A DNA stretch of 64,000 nt, from NCBI GenBank assembly GCA_044226785.1, contig JBGAGK010000024.1, forward strand, positions 8,855 through 72,854, given 5' to 3'. The stretch's first letter is position 1; each line of letters begins with the position of its first letter. The notes below the pieces were generated by a model. It had not been told where the DNA came from. It worked only from the letters and a program-made list of their open reading frames with translations, and ran no database searches. Below are positions 7,158 through 16,556 of this stretch, piece by piece. A program made the position numbers and the translations under genes. This DNA is from TMP-86 sp039807285 (lineage in GTDB: Bacteria; Pseudomonadota; Gammaproteobacteria; Steroidobacterales; Steroidobacteraceae).

Positions 7158-9380
7158 ATGAACGCGCGAGCCAGCAAATCGGCGAGCCAAGGATTCAAGA
7201 CAGGCGCCGGGCAGATCCTGGTGGCGGCAACCATCGTGGGGCTATCGGCAGGACCCGCCCGCGCTGCGACGCCGCCAGATTCCCTGGTTCTGGAAGAGGT
7301 CGTGGTAACCGCACAAAAGCGTGAGCAAAACCTGCAGGATGTCGGCATTTCAATCACCTCCCTGAGCGGAGATCAATTGAATGCGTTGGGCTATACAAGC
7401 ACGGCCGATATCATCGCTCAAACACCCAGCATGCGAATGTTGGCGTTCTCCCCCTCTCTCACGGTCTTCAACATCCGCGGGGTATCGCAGAATGATTTCG
7501 CGGATCACTACGAGCCACCAGTTGCAGTATTCGTCGACGAGGCCTACATAAGCTCCCAGGGCTCCGTGAACTCACTTCTGTTCGATGTTGAACGCGTGGA
7601 AGTGCTTCGAGGTCCGCAGGGCACACTGTTCGGTCGGAACGCCACGGGGGGGCTGATCCACTTCATCAGCCGGAAGCCCACCACGACGCCTGAGGGTTAC
7701 GCGCAGGTCACTCTGGGGCAGTACGCGCAAACGAATGGCGAGCTCGCGATCGGTGGCCCGCTGTCCGAGCGTGTCTCGGCGCGTCTGGCAGCCGCTGTCG
7801 TGCGCAACAATGGCTGGTTGGAGAACCGCATTGGCGATGACCTGAATCGCAACCGTGACTTCGGATACCGGCTGCAACTCGACTTCAAGGCCACCGATTC
7901 GACGGACCTGCTGCTGAACCTCCACGGCAGCCACAATGATGACCTGAGTGGCGGCTACTCGCACTCTGCACTGTATCCGAATGCGGACGGCCTGGGGGTC
8001 GTGGTGCCGGCAGACCAGAACTACTACGGGACCTGCAATGGTTGTGATCTGCTGGGCTATCGGAACACAGGCGATGTCTGGCACCAGGCATACGACCGGA
8101 TAGGCTTTCTGAAGCGAGACATCAACGGCGTGACCCTCAAGATCACTTCGGAGTTCTCTCGAGCCACCTTTACGTCGATTTCCGACTATCTTCACACCAG
8201 CAAGAGTTTTGGCAGTGACAGCGATGCATCGCCAAATGATTTGCTGACCTTCGACACAAGACAGGGCTTTGATCAGTACTCTCAGGAGCTGCGCCTGTCG
8301 GGCGGCAAAGATGCCACCCGGTGGGTTACCGGAATCTACCTGTTGCGCATCGATACCGACAACATGGCAGCTGCGGGCATCGGTACGTTGTTCAATCCGC
8401 GCTTTGTTTCTCAAGCGAACTACAAGCTGAAAACGTCATCGGCCGCACTCTACGGACAGGTGGAGCATGATCTTTCGAAGCAATTCACGCTGACTGCGGG
8501 TGCCCGCTACACTTACGACAGGAAAACCATGGACTACCTTCTCACCGACAATTTCGGTGGCTCGGTACCCTTCAACGAAAGTCTGTATCCGAACCTGGCA
8601 AGGCAGACATTCAGGAACGTGTCCGCCAAGCTGCAGCTCGACTGGCGGCCACGCGACGGTGTGCTGGCTTACGCGAGCATCAATCGGGGCCACAAGAGTG
8701 GCAGCTTTTCGGCGCCCATCTTTCAGCCCTTCACGCCTGAGTCGCTTCCGCACGGCCAGGAAGTCCTGACGTCCTTCGAATTGGGTACGAAAAGCACGTG
8801 GGCCGACGGACGCCTTCGCGTGAACGGTTCCGTCTTCTACTACGACTACAAGGATTATCAGGCCTTTTTCCTCGTGGGTCTGTCGCAGGCGGTCGCCAAC
8901 CGGAACGCAACCGTTCGTGGCGGGGAAATCGAGATCGCCGCGAGTCCGGTGGAAGGACTGGATCTCAGTCTAGGCATCTCTCACCTGGACGGCACGGTGA
9001 AGGACATCCGGTTGCCGGCCGGGCGCATCACGGACCGTGACATGCCCATGACTCCGAACCTTGGCCTGAATGCACTCGCGCGTTACACCTGGCCCATGTT
9101 CGAGGGGCACCTGGCCTTGCAGGCGGACGCAACCTATACGAGCTCATTCAACTTCTATGTCGTCAATCCACCGCAGGCGCAGGAGCCACGGCATACGGTG
9201 GTGAACGCACGAATCAGCTATCGTACAGGCGACAGTCGCTGGGAGAGCGCCCTCGCGGTCAAGAATCTGACCAATGAGGCCTATCGTCTTTATACCAACG
9301 ACATCAGCTCGCTTAGCATTGGTCTTGACGGATTTGCACCGCCACGCTGGGTATCGGCATCACTCCTTTACCGGTGGTAG
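7158..9380 (+). CDS. TonB-dependent outer-membrane receptor
   Basis: 740 residues from ATG 7158, after a GGGGGAAAG ribosome site. The signal peptide ends at about APARAA (residues 1-36). It is followed by a TonB-box-like LEEVVVTAQKREQNLQDV, a plug domain with VERVEVLRGPQGTLFGRNATGG and a beta-barrel ending in aromatic LLYRW. This is the FecA/CirA-like catabolic receptor type that is expanded in sphingomonads and related bacteria. Such receptors import siderophores, aromatics, steroids or other small ligands; the ligand here is unknown. It heads a plus-strand operon with hydantoinase subunits and an MFS carrier. Confidence 0.95.
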   Translation: MNARASKSASQGFKTGAGQILVAATIVGLSAGPARAATPPDSLVLEEVVVTAQKREQNLQDVGISITSLSGDQLNALGYTSTADIIAQTPSMRMLAFSPSLTVFNIRGVSQNDFADHYEPPVAVFVDEAYISSQGSVNSLLFDVERVEVLRGPQGTLFGRNATGGLIHFISRKPTTTPEGYAQVTLGQYAQTNGELAIGGPLSERVSARLAAAVVRNNGWLENRIGDDLNRNRDFGYRLQLDFKATDSTDLLLNLHGSHNDDLSGGYSHSALYPNADGLGVVVPADQNYYGTCNGCDLLGYRNTGDVWHQAYDRIGFLKRDINGVTLKITSEFSRATFTSISDYLHTSKSFGSDSDASPNDLLTFDTRQGFDQYSQELRLSGGKDATRWVTGIYLLRIDTDNMAAAGIGTLFNPRFVSQANYKLKTSSAALYGQVEHDLSKQFTLTAGARYTYDRKTMDYLLTDNFGGSVPFNESLYPNLARQTFRNVSAKLQLDWRPRDGVLAYASINRGHKSGSFSAPIFQPFTPESLPHGQEVLTSFELGTKSTWADGRLRVNGSVFYYDYKDYQAFFLVGLSQAVANRNATVRGGEIEIAASPVEGLDLSLGISHLDGTVKDIRLPAGRITDRDMPMTPNLGLNALARYTWPMFEGHLALQADATYTSSFNFYVVNPPQAQEPRHTVVNARISYRTGDSRWESALAVKNLTNEAYRLYTNDISSLSIGLDGFAPPRWVSASLLYRW

Positions 9381-9421
9381 AAACGAGGTGGCGAATAGCC
9401 CTGGCATGACTGGAGTACTGA

Positions 9422-11497
9422 ATGCGTCTGGCCTGTGATACCGGAGGTACCTTCACGGATTTGCTGGTGGAGGAATTCGACGGCAGCGTCCGCATGTACA
9501 AGGCGTCCACCACGCCAGCCAATCCGATTGATGGCGTCATCGCTGTCCTGGAACTGGCTGCAGGCGAGGCAGGTCTTCCATTGGATCGATTTCTCGCATC
9601 GGCGGAAACGTTGATTCATGGCACCACCCATGCAATCAACGCCATCGTGACCGGCAATACGGCACGTACTGCCCTGCTGACGACCCAGGGTCACCCGGAT
9701 GTTCTGGTTCTGCGTGAAGGAGGGCGACGCGATGCGTTTGATCACGAAACCCCGTTCCCGGCACCCTACGTGCCTCGTCGCCTGACTTACGAGATTCCGG
9801 AGCGAATTGACGCCACCGGTGAGGTTGTAACGCCCCTGGATGAGTCGGTCGTGCAGGCAATCTTCGCGCGATTGCGTGACGAGAGGATCGAGGCGATCGC
9901 CTGTTGTCTGCTGTGGTCCATCTCCAACCCGGCGCACGAACTCCGCATTGGCGAGATGATTGAGCAGATCCTGCCGGGCATTCCCTATACACTTTCGCAT
10001 CAGCTCAATCCGAGTCTGCGCGAGTATCGCCGGGCAATCTCGGCGGCCATCGACGTGTCTCTCAAACCGCTGATGGCCCGCTATCTTCGCGATCTGCGCT
10101 CGAGATTGCGGAATGCCGGGTTCGCTGGCCGCCTGCTCGTACAGACATCTCAAGGGGGAATGGCAACTGCCGAGACTCTGGCCCGCACACCCATACACAC
10201 CCTCAACTCGGGTCCGGCCCTTGCACCCGTGGCCGGGCAGGCCCTCGCAAGGCGCGCCATGATCAGAAGCGACATCATCGTCGCAGATACCGGCGGAACG
10301 ACTTACGATGTCAGCCTGGTTCGCGGTGGCAGAATCCCCATGACGCGGGATACCTGGCTGGGCCAGCCCTACCAGGGGCACATGACCGGGTTTCCATCCA
10401 TCGACGTGAAGAGCATCGGCGCGGGCGGTGGCAGCATTGCGTGGCTCGACGATTCCGGTCTGCTGCACGTCGGTCCCCGGAGTGCGGGAGCAAAGCCAGG
10501 GCCCGCCTGTTTTGGGTTGGGCGGCATCCAGCCCACTCTCACGGATGCAGCTGTGATCCTCGGGTATCTCGATCCTGGCTACTTCCTGGGCGGCACGATG
10601 ACACTGGATCGGGTTGCGGCAGAACTTGCAATCGACCAGATTGCGGCACCGCTGAACGTGACTCGCGAAGCGGCAGCTCTGGCCATTCATCAGGTGGCCA
10701 CGGAGAACATGGTTCAGGCGATACTCGACATCACCGTGCGACAGGGCATCGACCCTGCCGAGACAGTTCTCATTGGCGGCGGCGGTGCGGCAGGCATCAA
10801 TTCCGACGCGATCGGCCGGCGCCTGCATTGTCAGCAAGTCATTTTCCCCGGCGTCGGAGCCGCGCTCAGTGCGGCAGGCGCGCTGTTGTCGGACATCCGA
10901 TCCGAAGCGCGCCGAACGCGGTTCTGCTCGACCAGCGCTTTTCCGATGCAATCCGTCAATGCATTGCTCGACGAACTGGTTGCCGAGTGTCACTCCTTCG
11001 CCACTGTTGCCGGTGCAAAGCCGGGCGACTGCAGGATCGGGTTTTCAGTCGAGGCACGCTACCCGAACCAGGTCTGGGAAATCGATGTGCCTCTCGATGT
11101 TTCCATATTCAACAGCCCCCGGGATGTGCGGCATCTGTGTGAGCGCTTCCATGCGACGCATCGTGCGCTCTTCGGGTTCGATGATCCGCATTCCGACGTG
11201 GAGGTCGTCACATGGTGTGCGACCATAAGCTGGGCGGCGGACTCACGTGCAGGAGGAGCGCTTCGACTTCATGGTGAGCCGCGCCGCAGCTACGCCCGTA
11301 GCCGCGCGGCCTGGTTTGCGGGTCATTCAGGGCCAGTGACCACCCCCGTGATGGATCTGGGGGACCTCGCGCAAGACACCGATTTTTCAGGCCCGGCTCT
11401 GATTGAAAGCCGATTCACGACGATCGTGGTCCAGCCGGGTTCCGACTTTCGCCTGGACGGGATGGGTTTGTCGCTTACAAGCAGGGAATTCTCATGA
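9422..11497 (+). CDS. Hydantoinase/oxoprolinase subunit A (HyuA family)
   Basis: 691 residues. The actin-like ATPase signature DTGGTFTD is at residues 6-13 and a second phosphate motif ADTGGTTYDVSLV lies near 290. VKSIGAGGGSIAWLD and GPRSAGAKPGPACFG follow. The family includes N-methylhydantoinase A, 5-oxoprolinase and the acetone and acetophenone carboxylase subunits. All use ATP to open a lactam or imide or to carboxylate a ketone. GGAG precedes the ATG by 8 bases, and the stop overlaps the start of subunit B (ATGA). The substrate cannot be deduced. The neighbouring receptor and MFS carrier suggest an imported heterocycle or ketone. Confidence 0.92.
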   Translation: MRLACDTGGTFTDLLVEEFDGSVRMYKASTTPANPIDGVIAVLELAAGEAGLPLDRFLASAETLIHGTTHAINAIVTGNTARTALLTTQGHPDVLVLREGGRRDAFDHETPFPAPYVPRRLTYEIPERIDATGEVVTPLDESVVQAIFARLRDERIEAIACCLLWSISNPAHELRIGEMIEQILPGIPYTLSHQLNPSLREYRRAISAAIDVSLKPLMARYLRDLRSRLRNAGFAGRLLVQTSQGGMATAETLARTPIHTLNSGPALAPVAGQALARRAMIRSDIIVADTGGTTYDVSLVRGGRIPMTRDTWLGQPYQGHMTGFPSIDVKSIGAGGGSIAWLDDSGLLHVGPRSAGAKPGPACFGLGGIQPTLTDAAVILGYLDPGYFLGGTMTLDRVAAELAIDQIAAPLNVTREAAALAIHQVATENMVQAILDITVRQGIDPAETVLIGGGGAAGINSDAIGRRLHCQQVIFPGVGAALSAAGALLSDIRSEARRTRFCSTSAFPMQSVNALLDELVAECHSFATVAGAKPGDCRIGFSVEARYPNQVWEIDVPLDVSIFNSPRDVRHLCERFHATHRALFGFDDPHSDVEVVTWCATISWAADSRAGGALRLHGEPRRSYARSRAAWFAGHSGPVTTPVMDLGDLAQDTDFSGPALIESRFTTIVVQPGSDFRLDGMGLSLTSREFS

Positions 11498-13308
11498 GCT
11501 CTGCGAACAATCGGTATCAAGACATGAATGGTGATCCAGCCCTTCTCAGTGTGCTTGCCCATCGTCTTGACGGTGTCGTCCGGAAGATGGCAAACACGTT
11601 GTTGAGAACGGGGCGTTCCGGTGTCCTGAACAGGGCGCGCGATTTTTCATGCTGTATCGTGACGGCGGAATGTGAGCTTGTCGCCGCCGCCGAAAGTCTT
11701 CCCATCCATGTGCTCAGTGGACCGGATCTGATGGCGAAGGTGATGGTTGAATTCTCGCCAACGCTCAAGCGTGGCGACGCCTTTTTGAACAATTCTCCCT
11801 ACCATGGGTGCAGCCACCCAGCGGACCATACGCTCCTCGTCCCGGTCATCGATGAGGGCGGCCGGCACCGCTTCACGGTGCTCGCCAAGGCTCATCAGGC
11901 GGATATTGGATGTTCTGTGCCGACGACCTATTATGCCGCGGCGCGTGACGTCTATGAAGAAGGGGCCCTTCTGTTTCCATCTGTACGTGTTCAATGCGAT
12001 TACGAGGAGATCGATGATTTTCTGAGGATGTGCGAATTGCGGATACGGGTGCCCGAACAATGGCGGGGCGATTATGCCGCCATGATGGGTGCGGCACGCA
12101 TTGGCGAGCGCGAAGTCATGGCCATTGCCCAGGAAATCGGCTGGGACAATTTGTCAAACTTCTGCACGACGTGGTTCGACTACAGCGAACGACGGATGAT
12201 GCGGGCGCTGGAGCGCCTGCCCGGCGGGACGGCTGCAGCGACCAGCACGCACGATCCGTTTCCCGGCACGCCGCCCGGGGGCGTGCCGATCCGTGCGATG
12301 GTTCGTATCGATCCAGCCAGCGCCCTGGTGGAGGTCGATTTGCGCGACAACCTCGACTGCCTGCCCTGTGGACTGAATCTCAGTGAAGCCTGTGCACGCA
12401 CGTCGGCTATGTTGGGAGTGTTCAACAGCATAGACGCGGATATTCCGAAGAATGCCGGCAGCTTCCGCCGCATTCAGGTGCTGTTGCGGGAGAACTGTGT
12501 GGCCGGAATCCCGCGGCATCCAGCAAGCTGCTCTGCAGCCACGACCAACCTGGCAGATCGTGTTGCAAACTGCGTGCAATCGGCCATTGCCGGAATCGGA
12601 GAGGGAATTGGAATGGCCGAATATGGCGCACCGATCCCTGCTACCTCGCCGGTCATCTCAGGCACCGACCCGCGAACCGGGCGACGATACGTCAACCAGA
12701 TGTTCCTCGGCGTCACTGCCGGTGCCGCGAGGCCGAGAGTCGATTCCTGGCTGACGGGAGTTCATGTTGGCAACGGAGGACTGTGCTTCATCGACAGCAT
12801 CGAGCTGGCCGAGCTCTATCATCCGCTGAGGGTGACGGAGAGACGCCTGATTCCAGACACGGAGGGCGCCGGACGATTCACCGGTGCACCTGTGCTGCAG
12901 CTCGAATACCTGCCGATCGGTGCGCCAATGGATATAGCCTACGTCTCGGACGGCAACCAGAATCCGCCCCGCGGAGTGCGCGGTGGCCTGGCCGGTGGTG
13001 CTGCGGATCAGCATGTGCGTCGTCTTGACGGAATGCTCGAACGATTGCCGCAGGCGGCGCAGTTTACCCTTCAGCCAGGCGAGACCGTGATTGCAAGGTG
13101 CAATGGTGGTGGCGGCTATGGCGCGCCGTCCGAGCGGTTGGCCGAGAGCGTCAGGCGGGATGTCATGGAACACCTGATTTCCCGATCGCGCGCACGTGAA
13201 ATCTACGGGGTTGTCCTGCGCGACGATCTCAGCATCGATGAAGAGGCGACCAGGCTGGTCCGACTGGCCGCGCCGGAGACCCCTGCCATTACCACTGCCT
13301 CCGGATGA
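11494..13308 (+). CDS. Hydantoinase/oxoprolinase subunit B (HyuB family)
   Basis: 604 residues covering the whole Hydantoinase_B domain: an N-terminal SVLAHRLDGVVRKMANTLLRTGRS, then GDAFLNNSPYHGCSHPADHTLLVPV, and a C-terminal GGGYGAPSERLAESVRRDVMEHLISRSRAREIYGV. The PYHG..HPAD element corresponds to the NDPYHGGTH motif of the family, with NS replacing ND and C..HPAD replacing GTHLPD. These substitutions could reflect an unusual substrate. It overlaps subunit A by four bases (ATGA), indicating a coupled, probably stoichiometric complex. ATP-dependent ring opening or carboxylation is the family activity. Confidence 0.92.
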   Translation: MSSANNRYQDMNGDPALLSVLAHRLDGVVRKMANTLLRTGRSGVLNRARDFSCCIVTAECELVAAAESLPIHVLSGPDLMAKVMVEFSPTLKRGDAFLNNSPYHGCSHPADHTLLVPVIDEGGRHRFTVLAKAHQADIGCSVPTTYYAAARDVYEEGALLFPSVRVQCDYEEIDDFLRMCELRIRVPEQWRGDYAAMMGAARIGEREVMAIAQEIGWDNLSNFCTTWFDYSERRMMRALERLPGGTAAATSTHDPFPGTPPGGVPIRAMVRIDPASALVEVDLRDNLDCLPCGLNLSEACARTSAMLGVFNSIDADIPKNAGSFRRIQVLLRENCVAGIPRHPASCSAATTNLADRVANCVQSAIAGIGEGIGMAEYGAPIPATSPVISGTDPRTGRRYVNQMFLGVTAGAARPRVDSWLTGVHVGNGGLCFIDSIELAELYHPLRVTERRLIPDTEGAGRFTGAPVLQLEYLPIGAPMDIAYVSDGNQNPPRGVRGGLAGGAADQHVRRLDGMLERLPQAAQFTLQPGETVIARCNGGGGYGAPSERLAESVRRDVMEHLISRSRAREIYGVVLRDDLSIDEEATRLVRLAAPETPAITTASG

Positions 13309-13327
13309 TCCTGCGGCGCAGGGATTC

Positions 13328-14491
13328 ATGAGTTCCCGACTGGCGCAGCTCGAAGCCTACCGGTCATGGCCGGTGGCGGTTGTGGCCACGATCATTGGCA
13401 ATGCGTGCCCGATCGTGCAGCCGCTTCTGGTGGGAGTCTACGTCGATGCGCTGGGAGTGGAGCTCGCCAATGCCGGCTATATTTCTGCCACGGAGCTGGC
13501 GGGTCTGGCAATTGCGGCGCTGATGGTCGCGCGTTTCGTGGGCTCGGTTTCCCTGCGGAAGGCAGGAACGATTGCATGCAGCCTGTTTGTCATGGCAAAT
13601 GTCCTGAGCCTGCTTGCCGGCGGCGCCTTCCCGATGGCGCTCTGCCGACTCGTTGCGGGGTGCGCCTCGGGTGCAGCGCTTGCCATTGGCGGAGCGATGG
13701 CGGCCCGTACCACCCAGCCAGATCGGGTTTTCGCGCTGGCCTTTGCGGGTGTCACTGCTTATGGCACCGTGTTCTTCATGACCGTGCCCGCCATGATGCA
13801 TTCCCATGGCTACCCGGTCCTGTTTGTCGCACAGATTCTGCTCGGCTGCATCGCCACTGCCTGCGTCGCGTTTCTCTATCATCCGGGATCGACATTGAAG
13901 CAGGCGGCTGGCAGCGTTGCCGCAACATCTGCACCAAAACGCTCTCTGGACACTGTACGCATCCTGCTTTGCGGATTCGCTCTGTACGTTGGGCATGCCG
14001 CCATCTGGACCTATGAGGAACGAATGGGTACCCGACTCGGGATGGCGCCGGCCGATATCGGCAATGCCTTGAGTCTCGCATCCATCGCGGGGCTGATAGG
14101 TGCCTTGATCGCCGCGGGCATCGGCACACGCATGGGTCGCGCCTTGCCGCAAATCATCGCATTGACTCTTTCTGTGATTGCGGCCCTGTTGATCGTCAGC
14201 AGCGCAAACGCGCTTTCCTATGCATTCGCGGCCTGCCTTATCGCACTGTCCTGGTTCTATGGTTTGCCGTACCTCGCCGGTCTCGCGTCTGCGCTCGACT
14301 TGACGGGACGGCGGGCCGCCGAGCTCCAGGCCGTCATGAACATCGGCTACGCGCTGGGGCCGATGGTGGCAGCGACGCTGGTGACGGCGACTTTCAGCAG
14401 CATTGGTTGGTTGGCTGCGAGTTGCTATGCCTTGTGTCTGCTGTTGGTTGTTGGGCCGGCCAGGCGGCACGACCGGCAAGCGGGCCGCTGA
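13328..14491 (+). CDS. Major facilitator superfamily transporter
   Basis: 387 residues from ATG 13328, 19 bases behind hyuB and therefore in the same operon. About 11-12 hydrophobic helices are visible, with the short MFS loop 2-3 replaced by a weaker ARFVGSVSLRKAG and a long central loop near 180-200 (HPGSTLKQAAGSVAATSAPKRS). No substrate-specific signature is recognisable. As the last gene of the receptor-HyuAB unit it most likely moves the substrate or product across the inner membrane. The frame is open upstream into hyuB, but that part is not MFS-like. Confidence 0.85.
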   Translation: MSSRLAQLEAYRSWPVAVVATIIGNACPIVQPLLVGVYVDALGVELANAGYISATELAGLAIAALMVARFVGSVSLRKAGTIACSLFVMANVLSLLAGGAFPMALCRLVAGCASGAALAIGGAMAARTTQPDRVFALAFAGVTAYGTVFFMTVPAMMHSHGYPVLFVAQILLGCIATACVAFLYHPGSTLKQAAGSVAATSAPKRSLDTVRILLCGFALYVGHAAIWTYEERMGTRLGMAPADIGNALSLASIAGLIGALIAAGIGTRMGRALPQIIALTLSVIAALLIVSSANALSYAFAACLIALSWFYGLPYLAGLASALDLTGRRAAELQAVMNIGYALGPMVAATLVTATFSSIGWLAASCYALCLLLVVGPARRHDRQAGR

Positions 14492-14660
14492 CGGGTTGGT
14501 TGTCCCTCCTGACATTCAAATTCATGCGAAGCTGGCATTGCAAACCTGTTTCCCACCAATGTGAATTCCATGGTGACCTGTGCACTGTTGACCATCGGGC
14601 TCGACAGGTGTCGCGCACGATTGATTGCGGATCCCGGACTGGTGAATGCACCCCGCAACT

Positions 14661-15311
14661 TCAACCGCGCACGCCTCCGGGCTTGCAGGACGGGTGAAGA
14701 CTGGCAGCCGCTGACGGGCGTGTGGCCACCCGCTCGAACCAGGGACCGATACGCGGCAAGCGCCGATCGAACGGCTGCCCAACCGAGGCCGCAAAGTCCA
14801 GCCAGACATACAGCCAGATATCCGCCAGGGAGAAGCGTTCACCCGCGATCCAAGGCCCCTCACCCAGCAGGCCATCCAGCCAGGCGATGCGGTCCTGCGC
14901 CACGCACTTCAACCCATCGGCGGCTTCAGGTGCCACGGGAATCCGATCACGAAAGCGCGGCAACCCTTCCGCGTAGTGATACGCATTGTGGATGTTCTCG
15001 GTGATATTGAGTTCGATGCGCCGCTGCCATTGCCGTGTCTCGGCCCGCTGCCTTGCGGACGCTCCGATCAGTGCCCGGGAGGGGTTGAGTTCTTCCAGGT
15101 ACTCCATGATGGTGATGGACTCGGCAATGCTGGTGCCATCATCGAGCAGCAGCGTCGGCGTCTGACCGGCCGGATTGTGCGCAAGATACGGGGCCTGGCG
15201 GTTTTCTCCCGTGAAGACATCCACCTGCCGGCTGGGTACGACCAGCCCCTTTTCGGCGAGGAACATGCGCACGGTGCGCGGTGCGGGGCTCAGGGCATCC
15301 AGAAGCAACAC
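14661..15311 (-). CDS. Glutathione S-transferase family protein
   Basis: 216 residues with GTG start at 15311, preceded by GGAG 7 bases away. The N-terminal thioredoxin-like domain has SPAPRTVRMFLAEKGL (8-23), the cis-Pro segment NPAGQTPTLLLDDGTSIAESITIMEYLEEL (46-75) with the SES-type glutathione-binding motif, and a C-terminal helical domain ending with WFERVATRPS. This is a cytosolic GST of the bacterial beta/theta-like kind. Its likely role is conjugation or detoxification, with no clear partner among neighbours. Confidence 0.9.
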   Translation of the reverse strand: MLLLDALSPAPRTVRMFLAEKGLVVPSRQVDVFTGENRQAPYLAHNPAGQTPTLLLDDGTSIAESITIMEYLEELNPSRALIGASARQRAETRQWQRRIELNITENIHNAYHYAEGLPRFRDRIPVAPEAADGLKCVAQDRIAWLDGLLGEGPWIAGERFSLADIWLYVWLDFAASVGQPFDRRLPRIGPWFERVATRPSAAASLHPSCKPGGVRG

Positions 15312-15458
15312 GATTGATCTCCATGCAGTCGATGAATGACCTCAAAGTCTACTTTGTCCAAGTGGGTTATCGACACACGTGGATCCAGAATATGCTGGTA
15401 TCTTCGTTGTTCCCAGCACACCGACTTACGCAAGCCAGTCGGAAATCTGCGTGCTGCG

Positions 15459-15502
15459 TTGCAAATGCCCATATTGGGCATTTTTATGCCCGGTATGGGC
15501 AT
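15459..15502 (+). promoter_or_regulatory. Promoter with tandem ATGCCC-N5-GGGCAT operators
   Basis: Two identical-arm palindromes, ATGCCC-ATATT-GGGCAT at 15465-15481 and ATGCCC-GGTAT-GGGCAT at 15486-15502, lie 21 bases centre to centre, two helical turns. A TTGCAA (15459-15464), 17 bases and TTTTAT (15482-15487) promoter places the first palindrome in the spacer and the second at the expected transcription start. The downstream gene encodes a winged helix, so autorepression is the natural reading. Confidence 0.6.
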
Positions 15503-16156
15503 GAAATCTGACGCCAGAATCCGGAAGCGCGGTCATAGAGGAAGAACCGGGAAATTGTCTGCGTCAACGAATATCGCGAGTGCGCTTTTCTCGACGACGC
15601 AGCAACGACTGCTCGGATTGCTTTTCGGCCAGCCAGATCGGCGTTTCTTTGCGAATGAGATCATCGGTCTGACCGCTTCCGGTTCCGGTGCCATACAACG
15701 CGAGCTCGCGAGCCTTACGGATAGCGGTCTGGTGAACGCGTGCAAAGGAGGCAATCGAAAGTATTTTCAGGCAAACAAGGGTTCCCCCTGTTCGAGGAAC
15801 TGCGGAGCATCATCCTCAAAACCGTCGGGGCGGCTGGGCCGCTTCGAGCGGCGCTGAATTCTCTTGCCCCGCAGATCCAGGTTGCCTTTGTCTACGGTTC
15901 TGTGGCAAAGCGTCAGGATATGGCAAGCAGTGACCTGGATTTGCTCGTCGTATCCGACTCTTTGACGCTCGAGGATCTCTATGCGGCAGTGACTTCGGCG
16001 GAGCGTCAGCTTTCGCGGAAGGTGAGCATCACGCTGTATACGTCCTCGGAATATCGGCGTCGCCTGGAGAACAGGAATCCCTTCCTTGGCAGGGTGGTAG
16101 GCGGTGATCACATCATTTTGATAGGCGACGCACGTGAGCTTGCGCCAGCTGGATAA
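15501..16156 (+). pseudogene. Winged-helix/nucleotidyltransferase (MNT) fusion protein, single-base frameshift
   Basis: One protein is split over two frames. The first part (to about 15790) carries a winged helix: ALFSTTQQRLLGLLFGQPDRRFFANEII, AIQRELASLTDSGLVNACKGGNRKYFQANKGSP. The second, in another frame up to the stop at 16156, carries PLFEELRSIILKTVG and a minimal nucleotidyltransferase: FVYGSVAKRQDMASSDLDLLVVSD, the GS-x10-DxD motif. Adding one C to the run of five C at about 15784-15788 joins them exactly (GSPLFEEL). It could be a true inactivation, a phase-variable tract or a sequencing error. TTG 15555, behind GAGGAAG, is an alternative start. Family role: antitoxin half of MNT-HEPN systems, modifying the HEPN toxin. 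Confidence 0.75.
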
Positions 16157-16556
16157 TCTTGTCCGGATCCGACAGCCCAAGGCCGAACCGGCCACTCAGA
16201 TCGAGATCGATGGGCTCGTGCGCTCAGGCAATGCACGCTTGAAGGACGCGCAGATCAGCGGGCTGAGCATCGATGGCCGGTTCGATCTCGCCCACAACGC
16301 GGCACATGCCTTCGCGCTCGCTTCCTTGCGCTGGCACGATTATCGCTCCGAGAATCGCTACACCGTCTTTCAGTGTCTCGAGCATACGGTGAAGCTGCCC
16401 GCCGAACAATGGCGCGTCCTGGATCAGGCACATCGCAAACGCAATCTTGCTGAATACGAGGGACACTTGGAGTTGGATCAGGCGCTGGTCGATGCGTTGG
16501 TGCGTGTGGCCCGAGAGGTCGCATCTCGTGTTGAGGGGCTGGGCCCAGTCGCATGA
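16134..16556 (+). CDS. HEPN-domain protein, partner of the MNT gene
   Basis: 140 residues from GTG 16134, overlapping the MNT frame by 23 bases, so expression is coupled. The helical core has HAFALASLRWHDYRSENRYTVFQCLEHT (58-85) and the terminal AHRKRNLAEYEG (99-110), which resembles the HEPN R-N-x-x-x-H/Y active-site region with tyrosine in the histidine place. HEPN partners of MNT enzymes are usually RNases, or RNase-like toxins kept silent by nucleotidyl transfer. Because the MNT half is frameshifted here, the state of this toxin is of interest. Toxicity is inferred. Confidence 0.75.
   Translation: MSLRQLDNLVRIRQPKAEPATQIEIDGLVRSGNARLKDAQISGLSIDGRFDLAHNAAHAFALASLRWHDYRSENRYTVFQCLEHTVKLPAEQWRVLDQAHRKRNLAEYEGHLELDQALVDALVRVAREVASRVEGLGPVA

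Noticed and set aside
9368..10993. Long minus-strand open frame (541 codons) opposite hyuA
   Set aside because: The plus strand encodes a clear HyuA with family motifs. The antisense product is rich in Arg, Gln and Cys with no recognisable domain, as expected for shadow frames in high-GC DNA.
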